Shown: positions 7,205 through 13,215 of the stretch, piece by piece
Numbering within the stretch: position 1 is the first letter of the stretch
Layout of the letters: each line of letters starts with the position of its first letter
Source of the DNA: an uncultured Clostridia bacterium
GTDB taxonomy: Bacteria; Bacillota; Clostridia; UBA1381; UMGS1253
Length of the DNA stretch: 16,708 bases
Direction of reading: 5' to 3'
NCBI GenBank assembly: GCA_934456295.1
Contig: CAKSHB010000030.1
Location: 1 to 16,708, forward strand
Position numbers and translations under genes: made by a program
Notes under the pieces: generated by a model
What the model was told of the DNA's origin: nothing
The model's input: only the letters and a program-made list of their open reading frames with translations
Databases searched by the model: none

Positions 7205-7233
7205 TTTAAAAATTGCTTTGTCTGTGCTATAAT
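7205..7233 (+). promoter_or_regulatory. Promoter of the DUF6514 gene
   Basis: A perfect TATAAT (7228-7233) preceded by TGC forms an extended -10. TTTAAA (7205-7210) stands at 17 bases as a weak -35. The predicted leader is about 70 bases. Confidence 0.65.
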
Positions 7234-7262
7234 CTGTTTTGTAATTTATTTGAAACATAAAC

Positions 7263-7278
7263 GTAACAAAGCGGTTAC
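7263..7278. promoter_or_regulatory. Inverted repeat in the DUF6514 leader
   Basis: GTAAC (7263-7267) and GTTAC (7274-7278) form a 5-bp inverted repeat with six bases between. It lies 30 bases downstream of the -10, where an operator or a small leader hairpin could act. It is short enough to be chance. Confidence 0.25.
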
Positions 7279-7309
7279 AACAACTTAAAACAGCGGGGAG
7301 ATATTAAAA

Positions 7310-7651
7310 ATGAACAAGAGGTTATTGGTTTCGGAAGAATACTGCGATTTTAACGGCGAGAATAGCTTTATTCTGAAGTATTACCTTCTGGAACAGGAAA
7401 TCATCGCCGACGGCGGCTTCGGCATATGCACATACGGCATAGAGGTTACAAAAACCTCTCAGAAGGATTGCGACGGCTGCTGCATACATTCAGTAAGCTT
7501 TGACAGACATGCAACGGCGGAATTTATACACAAACTTGCCCGATGCAGCGTTACTCCCGTGACACTTCCCGATGTTGTGCAGGACTGGATTTTGCAGCAA
7601 GAGCAATCTGCGGACGAACATGCCTGTGTACACGAAATACTTGCCTGTTGA
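7310..7651 (+). CDS. DUF6514 family protein of unknown function
   Basis: A 113-residue protein that resembles the DUF6514 family of small Clostridia proteins, chiefly through FILKYYLLEQE (20-30) and the C-terminal motif CSVTPVTLPDVVQDWI (79-94). Function is unknown. It is unusually cysteine-rich: C12, C40, C54, C57, C58, C79, C106 and C113, including a CDGCC cluster, which could hint at metal or redox chemistry. No signal peptide or membrane segment is seen. GGGGAG precedes the ATG at 7310 by nine bases and a good extended -10 promoter lies upstream, so the gene is probably expressed by itself. Its neighbours are divergent (ACT operon) or separately promoted (rpmH). Confidence 0.8.
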   Translation: MNKRLLVSEEYCDFNGENSFILKYYLLEQEIIADGGFGICTYGIEVTKTSQKDCDGCCIHSVSFDRHATAEFIHKLARCSVTPVTLPDVVQDWILQQEQSADEHACVHEILAC

Positions 7652-7898
7652 TACAGCAGCTTTGCAAATATACCAAAAACAGGTTTTAAAGAACACATTT
7701 TTATCCGGAAAGTCAATTTTGCTGTGTTTTATATTATTTTTGCAGTTTTTATTAATTTTTCAGGCATTATTTGCCCTCCGAACCTGTGTTTTTTCTCTTT
7801 CGGCAGCATTTTATACCACTGTATATAGTCATATATTTCGCCGCAAGCTCCAAATATGGTGATTTGAATTAAAAAAGCGCATGTACGGTAAAAAATGC
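7652..7898. other. Gene-free stretch before rpmH
   Basis: AT-rich DNA with no supported gene. Overlapping small frames exist on both strands (for example 7729-7920 minus, which runs through the rpmH promoter) but lack ribosome binding sites and recognisable content. In many Firmicutes the replication origin and dnaA lie upstream of rpmH; here I see no cluster of DnaA boxes. Confidence 0.5.
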
Positions 7899-7927
7899 TT
7901 GACAATGAACATAAAAACATGTATAAT
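7899..7927 (+). promoter_or_regulatory. Consensus promoter of the rpmH cluster
   Basis: TTGACA (7899-7904) and TATAAT (7922-7927) are spaced by exactly 17 bases, a perfect sigma-A consensus. It drives rpmH and, by read-through, rnpA and beyond. The leader of about 85 bases repeats the element AGTATT(T)GCGGG twice, the second copy running into the rpmH ribosome binding site, which might give it some structure. Confidence 0.92.
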
Positions 7928-8020
7928 ATTTAACGTATTCGCAAAAGCGGATAAATGATGATGAGTATTTGCGGGCTTTCGGGCTTGCTTTTCAAACAGT
8001 ATTGCGGGAGGTGTAGATAG

Positions 8021-8155
8021 ATGCTTAGAACATACCAGCCTAAAAAAAGACAAAGAAGCAAGGTACACGGTTTCAGAAAGAGAATGAGCACTGCCAACGG
8101 CAGAAAGGTTCTGGCTAGAAGAAGACTTAAGGGTAGAAAAAAATTGTCAGCGTAA
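8021..8155 (+). CDS. rpmH: 50S ribosomal protein L34
   Basis: A 44-residue, highly basic protein beginning MLRTYQPKKRQRSKVHGF and ending GRKKLSA, a textbook bacterial L34 of the large ribosomal subunit, where it binds 23S rRNA. GGGAGG ends about ten bases before the ATG at 8021. It is the first gene of the cluster and has the strongest promoter in this part of the window; a hairpin right after the stop codon should keep its expression above that of rnpA. Confidence 0.98.
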   Translation: MLRTYQPKKRQRSKVHGFRKRMSTANGRKVLARRRLKGRKKLSA

Positions 8156-8176
8156 AAGGCCACTAAGTGGTCTTTT
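8154..8176 (+). terminator. Attenuator-like terminator after rpmH
   Basis: AAAAGGCCAC (8154-8163) pairs with GTGGTCTTTT (8167-8176) around a 3-base loop, followed by CTTTT. The stem begins within the rpmH stop codon. It probably terminates part of the transcripts, giving more L34 than RNase P protein. Confidence 0.8.
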
Positions 8177-8181
8177 CTTTT

Positions 8182-8230
8182 AGAATATTTTCCGAAATAT
8201 TCTAAGAGGGCGTTTTATAAAACCGCCCTC
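8182..8230 (+). other. Two further hairpins in the rpmH-rnpA gap
   Basis: AGAATATTT (8182-8190) pairs perfectly with AAATATTCT (8195-8203) around the tetraloop TCCG. Then GAGGGCG (8206-8212) pairs with CGCCCTC (8224-8230) around an AT-rich loop that can extend the stem with one bulge. Neither is followed by a T run, so they look more like RNA processing or stability elements than terminators. Confidence 0.6.
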
Positions 8231-8308
8231 ACAATCACAAAACGCTGTCATACATGATTTGCAGCCGTAATTTTATACAAACCGGTGTTTTAAGACAGGT
8301 GATTTAAT

Positions 8309-8644
8309 TTGAAAAACACTTCATCAATGAAGTACAACCGTGATTTTAAGTACCTTTACAGAAAGGGCAAATCGGCCGGAGCAAAGCATCTTGTGATGTA
8401 TTGCAGAAAAGGTGCGCGCGGACAGAATATTCTCGGAATTACCGTCACAAAAAAACTCGGGAATGCGGTTGTGAGAAACAGAATAAGGCGGCTCATACGC
8501 GAAAGCTACCGTGCATATGAGGACAATATGGCTCTCGGCTATAAAATTGTTGTTGTGGCGCGCAGCGCTGCGGTCGGCGCAGATTTTTGTGCCGTAAAAA
8601 GAGATATGCAATATCTTTTAAAGAAAAGCGGTATAATTTCCTGA
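8309..8644 (+). CDS. rnpA: Ribonuclease P protein component
   Basis: The protein subunit of RNase P, which with the catalytic RNA trims the 5' leader from pre-tRNAs. The 111 residues show the family core: NRDF (10-13), the GITVTKKLGNAV strand (43-54) and the RNR motif VVRNRIRRLIRESYR (54-68). The start is TTG at 8309: AGGTGA lies six bases upstream at 8297-8302, and the resulting N terminus (MKNTSSMKYNRDF) matches the normal family start. An ATG at 8327 would cut six residues and has no ribosome binding site. The gene is second in the conserved rpmH cluster. It ends with TGA in the same frame as the downstream yidD. Confidence 0.96.
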   Translation: MKNTSSMKYNRDFKYLYRKGKSAGAKHLVMYCRKGARGQNILGITVTKKLGNAVVRNRIRRLIRESYRAYEDNMALGYKIVVVARSAAVGADFCAVKRDMQYLLKKSGIIS

Positions 8645-8758
8645 GGCTGTTTTATAACCGGTTTTCGGGCACTTTATGCTTTCTTCGGATATTTTTTCGG
8701 AAAATATGAAAACACTTCGTATGAAAAGCCGCGAAAATTTGTTTTAAAAATTTGTGCT

Positions 8759-8971
8759 ATGAAAAGAATTGTTTTAAATTCGATACGTTTCTACCAAAAG
8801 CATATTTCGCCGCACAAACGCAAAGGCTGCTGCCGGTTTTATCCGACATGCTCACAGTATGCGCTTGAGGCGGTGGAGAAATACGGGGTTTTATGCGGCG
8901 GAGCGCGCGCTTTGCTGCGTATTCTCAGGTGCAATCCTTTTTCGCGCGGCGGCTATGACCCGCTGAAATGA
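8759..8971 (+). CDS. yidD: Membrane protein insertion efficiency factor YidD
   Basis: A 70-residue basic, membrane-associated protein that helps YidC and Sec insert membrane proteins. It shows the family signatures FYQKHISP (11-18), CRFYPTCSQYALEAVEKYG and the C-terminal RCNPFSRGGYDPLK, including the conserved cysteines. The ATG at 8759 is the only fitting start, yet no Shine-Dalgarno sequence precedes it; the 15 bases upstream are AT-rich. The frame is open back to the rnpA stop codon without another usual start codon. It lies between rnpA and yidC as in most bacteria. Confidence 0.96.
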   Translation: MKRIVLNSIRFYQKHISPHKRKGCCRFYPTCSQYALEAVEKYGVLCGGARALLRILRCNPFSRGGYDPLK

Positions 8972-9099
8972 GGCGGTGCGGCATGCGAATAAAGGCACAT
9001 GCTGCGTTTGTACGGGATATTTGCCGGCAAAGACGCGCATACTGTATACGGTTTTTGCCGTTATACCAATGATATGCCAAGCAAGGAGAACAAAAGACT

Positions 9100-10104
9100 A
9101 TGCCTGATATTTTTTCATTGATAATCGTGCGCCCGATGGGATTTATTATTGAGTTTATCTATAATTTTATCCCGAACTACGGTGTGGCGCTTATACTTTT
9201 CACGGTTTTGATAAAGCTTCTTATTCTGCCGCTCAACCTCAAATCGCAGAGATCCATGGTTAAGCAGCAGAAACTTGCGCCCCAGCTCCAGGAGCTTCAG
9301 CGCAAATATGCAAACGACAAAGAAAAGCTCAATAAGGAAATGATGGAGCTTTACAGGGCAAACGACGCAAATCCGGCGAGCGGATGTCTGCCGCTTTTGC
9401 TGCAGCTGCCCATTATATATGGACTGTTTCAGGTTATTCAGAAGCCCTTATCGTACATTATCGGCGTAAACTTTAACCTGCCCGAAAACATCAATAAGGT
9501 TATAAACCTTCAGCAGATTGTTGCAAACAACCCCGATTTGGCATCTGCCGCTCCGAACGGATTTACAACAATGACTATGGAGCAGCTTGCAAACAACTTC
9601 CAGATTGCAATGAGTAACTTTGCGGCAAATCCTGCCGTACAGGGCTTTAATGACTGGATAATCAACTTCGATTTTCTCGGACTTGACCTGTCGAGATATC
9701 CGAGCGAGGTATGGGGACCGCTCAGCATGCTTATGAGCGGAAAAATTTCCTCATCGCTCATAGACGTACTGCCGCTTCTGGCAATTCCCGTCGTTGCAGG
9801 TGTGACGTCATGGCTGCTTTCAAAAATGACCCCGTCGAATGCGGCGCAAAACAATGCCGCGGCAAACGGTGACCCCGACACGGCTGCGTCAATGAATAAG
9901 TCGATGATGCTCATGATGCCGCTGATGTCTGTTTTCTTCACATTTACACTGCCGTCGGGCGTAGGCTTGTACTGGATAGTTTCAAACCTTGTGCAGATGG
10001 CTCAGCAGTTTTTTTCAGTAAAGTACTTTAAAAAGAAGGAGGAGAACTCAGTTGTTGTCGACACAGTCAAAAAGAATAGAAAAGACCTCAAAAAGCATAG
10101 ATGA
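9100..10104 (+). CDS. yidC: Membrane protein insertase YidC/Oxa1
   Basis: Integral membrane insertase that folds and inserts proteins with or without SecYEG. The 334 residues follow the short Gram-positive plan: an N-terminal hydrophobic segment, TM at about 28-46 with LIKLLILPL, the charged cytoplasmic hairpin (47-90), TM at about 96-113, TMs near 216-241, and a long hydrophobic stretch at 268-306 with SGVGLYWIVSN. K39 stands where the groove's positive residue is expected. The extracytoplasmic part between 120 and 215 is large (about 95 residues, Asn- and Ala-rich), longer than in Bacillus SpoIIIJ. No lipobox is visible. The C-terminal tail is strongly basic, as expected for ribosome binding. 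AAGGAG lies upstream of ATG 9100. Its 3' end overlaps jag. Confidence 0.96.
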   Translation: MPDIFSLIIVRPMGFIIEFIYNFIPNYGVALILFTVLIKLLILPLNLKSQRSMVKQQKLAPQLQELQRKYANDKEKLNKEMMELYRANDANPASGCLPLLLQLPIIYGLFQVIQKPLSYIIGVNFNLPENINKVINLQQIVANNPDLASAAPNGFTTMTMEQLANNFQIAMSNFAANPAVQGFNDWIINFDFLGLDLSRYPSEVWGPLSMLMSGKISSSLIDVLPLLAIPVVAGVTSWLLSKMTPSNAAQNNAAANGDPDTAASMNKSMMLMMPLMSVFFTFTLPSGVGLYWIVSNLVQMAQQFFSVKYFKKKEENSVVVDTVKKNRKDLKKHR

Positions 10105-10705
10105 GGCGATTAATCTGGCGCTGGCAGAGCTTGGTGCAAGCCGCGACATGGTTGAGATAGAAGTTTTGGAGGAGGGCTCCAAAGGCCTTTTCGGAATTTT
10201 GGGCGGAAAGGACGCAAAAGTTGCCGTTACACTTAAGCAGACACCGAAAACGGCGGCACAGGATTTTTTAAATGACGTATTTTTTGCAATGGGCATGAAG
10301 GTTGACGTTGCAATTGATGAAAAGAATGATGCGCTCGATATAACCCTTTCGGGCGATGACATGGGAATAATTATAGGCAAGCGCGGAGATACTCTTGACG
10401 CATTGCAGTATCTTACGAGCCTTGCCGTAAACAGGCTTGAAGGACCGTACACAAAGGTATCGATTGATACGGAAAATTACCGCGAGAAGCGCAAGGAGGC
10501 TCTTGATGCACTTGCAAACCGCGTTGCGGACAAGGTTGCAAAAACGGGCAGACGCCACATATTTGAGCCTATGAATCCGTATGAAAGACGTGTTATACAT
10601 GCAGCTTTGCAAAATCACGAGTATGTGCACACATATTCAATCGGCGATGAGCCGAACCGCAAGGTTGTTATAGCTCTCAAAAACGCAGGCGGTCAGAAGA
10701 GATAG
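10052..10705 (+). CDS. khpB: KhpB/Jag RNA-binding protein (Jag-N, KH, R3H)
   Basis: A 217-residue RNA-binding regulator known as KhpB, Jag or EloR, which works with KhpA and affects cell elongation and division in Gram-positive bacteria. The Jag-N domain (about 8-58, with SKGLFGILGGKDAKV at 43-57) is followed by a KH domain (GIIIGKRGDTLDALQYL at 105-121) and an R3H domain with R179 and H183. The start is TTG at 10052: a very strong AAGGAGG lies at 10036-10042, and the frame matches the family N terminus from about residue 9. This gives a 53-base overlap with the end of yidC, which implies translational coupling. A terminator follows directly. Confidence 0.94.
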   Translation: MLSTQSKRIEKTSKSIDEAINLALAELGASRDMVEIEVLEEGSKGLFGILGGKDAKVAVTLKQTPKTAAQDFLNDVFFAMGMKVDVAIDEKNDALDITLSGDDMGIIIGKRGDTLDALQYLTSLAVNRLEGPYTKVSIDTENYREKRKEALDALANRVADKVAKTGRRHIFEPMNPYERRVIHAALQNHEYVHTYSIGDEPNRKVVIALKNAGGQKR

Positions 10706-10710
10706 TTTAC

Positions 10711-10743
10711 ATACCCGTGCCTTACAGGTGCGGGTATTTTTTT
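10711..10743 (+). terminator. Rho-independent terminator after khpB
   Basis: ATACCCGTGCC (10711-10721) pairs with GGTGCGGGTAT (10727-10737), with a five-base loop and a run of seven T. It lies six bases after the khpB stop and 20 bases before mnmE. mnmE must therefore rely on read-through or on a start site I could not identify. Confidence 0.88.
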
Positions 10744-10763
10744 AACATGGGGGAGGTATCGTC

Positions 10764-12140
10764 ATGAAAAATGATACGATTGCGGCAATTGCGACGCCTG
10801 TCGGCATAGGCGGCATAGGCGTGATACGGATAAGCGGCAGTGACGCGGTAAATGTTGCGGACAGGGTTTTCCGCGCTGCGGATAAAACAGCGCTTGCCTC
10901 TGCGCCAACTCACACAATACACTACGGACACATTGTTGACGGCAGCGGCAATATTACGGACGAGGTAATGGCGGCGGTTATGCGTGCACCGCGCACCTTT
11001 ACGGCGGAGGACGTTGTGGAAATATCAACCCACGGTTCGCCGCTTGTTATGAAAAAAGCGCTCTCTCTCATAATCGGCGCAGGGGCGCGCCTTGCCGAAG
11101 CCGGAGAGTTTACAAAACGCGCATTTCTTAACGGGCGTATTGACTTATCGCGCGCCGAGGCAGTTATTGATGTAATCCATGCCGACAGCGACGTTTCGCT
11201 GAAAAACGCGATAAATCAGCTTGAGGGCGGCTTGATGCACGAAATAGAGAAAATACGCGAGCCGTTGCTGTATGCGTCGGCACAATTTGCCGCAGCGGTT
11301 GACTACCCCGACGATGAAATTGCGGATTTGAGCGAAGAAAGTCTGCGCGAAACGCTTATATCGGCGATAGATATGTGCACAAACCTTCTGAGCGATACCG
11401 ACCTCGGGCGTATTGCGAAGGACGGCGCACTGTGCGTACTTTGCGGCAGACCGAATGTGGGAAAATCCTCTCTTTTAAACTGCCTCACGCGCTCACAGAG
11501 GGCGATTGTGACGGAGTTTGAGGGGACAACGCGCGATGTGATTGAGGAAAGCGTTATTATAGACGGTGCGGCAGTGCGGCTTGTGGATACGGCAGGGCTG
11601 CGCGAGGCAGCCGATGCGGTTGAAAAAATCGGTGTGGAAAGAAGCAAAAGCTATATCAAAAGCGCCGATATTGCGCTGGTGCTTTTTGACAACAGTGAGG
11701 CTGTCACTGATGAAGATTTTGACGCGCTGCGCCTGACCGAGGGCAAAAAGCGCATAATTGTAATCAACAAATCCGACATATGTGCGGAATTTGACACAGC
11801 GGCAATAAAGGAATTTACAGACGGCGACAGAGTTATTTATATAAGCACAAAAACGGGTGAGGGCATAGATGAGCTGAAGAATACTATTGCCGAAATGTGT
11901 AATTTTGACAAAATCGGCAGAGGCAGCACGCTTGTATCAAACATGCGCCATGCACAGGCGCTGTCCGAGGCAAAAAATGCACTTATGAGCGCTCTTGAAA
12001 CGCTTGAGTCGGGAATGCCGATGGATATGTGCTCGATAGATGTTTCGGCGGCTCTTGAAAGCCTCGGGCTTATCACGGGAGTCAGCGTGAGTGCGGATAT
12101 TGTAGATAAAATTTTTGCCGAGTTTTGTGTCGGAAAATAA
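10764..12140 (+). CDS. mnmE: tRNA modification GTPase MnmE
   Basis: MnmE with MnmG adds the aminomethyl-type group to uridine 34 of tRNAs reading split codon boxes. The 458 residues carry the N-terminal formyl-tetrahydrofolate-binding domain (TIAAIATPVGIGGIGVIRIS at 5-24), a helical domain, the inserted G domain with GRPNVGKS (228-235), GTTRD (254-258), DTAG (275-278) and NKSD (335-338), and the C-terminal catalytic Cys455 in CVGK (455-458). GGGAGGT precedes ATG 10764. The usual downstream partner mnmG is absent here: a lipoprotein gene on the other strand follows instead, so mnmG must lie elsewhere. Confidence 0.97.
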   Translation: MKNDTIAAIATPVGIGGIGVIRISGSDAVNVADRVFRAADKTALASAPTHTIHYGHIVDGSGNITDEVMAAVMRAPRTFTAEDVVEISTHGSPLVMKKALSLIIGAGARLAEAGEFTKRAFLNGRIDLSRAEAVIDVIHADSDVSLKNAINQLEGGLMHEIEKIREPLLYASAQFAAAVDYPDDEIADLSEESLRETLISAIDMCTNLLSDTDLGRIAKDGALCVLCGRPNVGKSSLLNCLTRSQRAIVTEFEGTTRDVIEESVIIDGAAVRLVDTAGLREAADAVEKIGVERSKSYIKSADIALVLFDNSEAVTDEDFDALRLTEGKKRIIVINKSDICAEFDTAAIKEFTDGDRVIYISTKTGEGIDELKNTIAEMCNFDKIGRGSTLVSNMRHAQALSEAKNALMSALETLESGMPMDMCSIDVSAALESLGLITGVSVSADIVDKIFAEFCVGK

Positions 12141-12192
12141 AAAACATTTCGGGCACATACCACCGGCACAGATTTTTTTAATGAAATAAAAA

Positions 12193-12225
12193 CTGAAACG
12201 GCTCCATATGGTCAGCCGTTTTCAG
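12193..12225 (-). terminator. Minus-strand terminator hairpin
   Basis: An 11-bp stem with one bulged T (12193-12203 with 12214-12225) carries a ten-base loop. Read on the minus strand it is followed by TTTTTATTT, so it can end transcription coming from the lipoprotein gene. On the plus strand no T run follows. Confidence 0.7.
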
Positions 12226-12266
12226 CAGCTTCTGACACTTAACAAAAAAACAGCGGAAATTACTAT

Positions 12267-12309
12267 AAAAGCCGTTAAACCTTTCATTGCAAAAGGTATA
12301 ACGGCTTTT
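12267..12309. terminator. Long hairpin between mnmE and the lipoprotein gene
   Basis: AAAAGCCGTT (12267-12276) pairs with AACGGCTTTT (12300-12309); inner ACCTT/AAGGT pairing extends the arm. Both strands end in a T run, so it may act for mnmE and for the minus-strand lipoprotein gene, whose stop codon is three bases away. Confidence 0.7.
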
Positions 12310-12312
12310 CGT

Positions 12313-12930
12313 TTACTCTACTGTATAATACAGCGCCAATATTGCGGCTGATGACTGTTCTGTTGTCTGTTTCTTTAATGTCATTCTCAAAAACAGAGAG
12401 CCATTATCTTTGAACAGCTTGGCAATCTGCTCCTGCCCCGGTACAGCCCATTGTTCAATCCATTGTCCGTTTTCGGCAGCTTTGAATTGATTTTCGTCCA
12501 AATCTTTTATACGGTTCGGCAAAGATGTATAAGTTGCTGCCGCCCCATACATTTTTTCGTTTGAATCGTATATCTCCTTTGCCAAATCGAAACATGTGTT
12601 TTCAGATTCGTCAAAAATGTACTCCATTCCGAAGAACACATTATCGTAGAATAACAGTGCGACTTTGCCCTGTTGATCCTGATAACTAAAGGGCTTCGTT
12701 AATGTAAGCTTTTCCTGCCGTCCCGAATTACTTGTTTCGGCCACATCGCTTGAAGGGTCTAAAGACAAAGACTTAAACACATCTTCTTTCGCCTGTCCCA
12801 AAATGCTTATCAAACCGTCGGCAGAAAGAGATACATTTTGATTTGCCTTATTGTTGCTGCAGCCTGCGCAGATTAATACAATCGCCAGTATACAAACAGG
12901 TATAAATATTTTACGAACAAATTTTATCAT
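12313..12930 (-). CDS. Putative lipoprotein of unknown function
   Basis: A 205-residue exported protein I do not recognise. Positively charged residues (K3, R6, K7) precede a hydrophobic stretch (8-20) and a lipobox-like ICAGC with C24 as the likely lipidated cysteine; Cys at the -3 position is unusual. The mature part starts with a Ser/Asn-rich linker and is polar, with Gln- and Asp-rich segments, so it probably sits on the outer face of the membrane. GGGAGG precedes the ATG at 12930. A promoter at 13097-13125 gives it a leader of about 160 bases. It occupies the place where mnmG often follows mnmE, which suggests a lineage-specific insertion. Confidence 0.75.
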   Translation of the reverse strand: MIKFVRKIFIPVCILAIVLICAGCSNNKANQNVSLSADGLISILGQAKEDVFKSLSLDPSSDVAETSNSGRQEKLTLTKPFSYQDQQGKVALLFYDNVFFGMEYIFDESENTCFDLAKEIYDSNEKMYGAAATYTSLPNRIKDLDENQFKAAENGQWIEQWAVPGQEQIAKLFKDNGSLFLRMTLKKQTTEQSSAAILALYYTVE

Positions 12931-13005
12931 AACCCTTTACCTCCCGGTATTATTTACATATGCGCTTGCACTATCTCAATTTCGTCCGATGCGACATCTT
13001 ATATA

Positions 13006-13026
13006 TATATTACTCAACCGTTACCG
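13006..13026 (-). repeat. Direct repeat copy 1: duplicate of the glmS 3' end
   Basis: These 21 bases are identical to 13195-13215, which hold the last codons and the stop codon of glmS. On the minus strand this copy, with the bases just before it, reads AKKPVTVE-stop compared with AKSVTVE-stop in glmS. It has no coding role here and lies in the leader of the lipoprotein gene. Confidence 0.85.
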
Positions 13027-13049
13027 GCTTTTTTGCCTACACAGAAAAT

Positions 13050-13075
13050 TTACTTTACCATTGGTATCTCCTCCC
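13050..13075 (-). other. Orphan ribosome binding site with three-codon frame
   Basis: On the minus strand GGGAGGAG (13068-13075) lies six bases before an ATG (13059-13061), but the frame is only Met-Val-Lys-stop (stop at 13050-13052). The spacing and strength match those of real genes in the window. It may be the scar of a lost gene or a regulatory mini-frame in the lipoprotein leader. Confidence 0.4.
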
Positions 13076-13096
13076 ATCTTTTAATTTTGTGTGTTT

Positions 13097-13125
13097 ATTA
13101 TAACATGTATCTTTTCAAAACTCAA
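13097..13125 (-). promoter_or_regulatory. Promoter upstream of the lipoprotein gene
   Basis: On the minus strand TTGAGT (13120-13125) and TATAAT (13097-13102) are spaced by 17 bases. An AT-rich 8-bp inverted repeat (13125-13132 with 13138-13145) abuts the -35 and could be an operator. The transcript would cover the three-codon frame, repeat copy 1 and the lipoprotein gene. Confidence 0.65.
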
Positions 13126-13194
13126 TAATTTTTTAGCAAAATTATGCAATATATCCACAAAATAGGGGATATTTACTGCATTCAGCCGCAAAGC

Positions 13195-13215
13195 TATATT
13201 ACTCAACCGTTACCG
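13195..13215 (-). repeat. Direct repeat copy 2: 3' end of glmS
   Basis: The copy contained in glmS. It covers the stop codon (13199-13201), the preceding codons and four bases downstream. It is identical over 21 bases to the copy 189 bases to the left. Confidence 0.85.

Noticed and set aside
7524..7532. DnaA box TTATACACA suggesting an origin near rpmH
   Set aside because: It is a single site inside the DUF6514 gene. No cluster of boxes or AT-rich unwinding element with them is visible in 7652-8020.
7729..7920. A 63-codon minus-strand frame upstream of rpmH
   Set aside because: It runs through the perfect rpmH promoter, has no ribosome binding site and no recognisable content.
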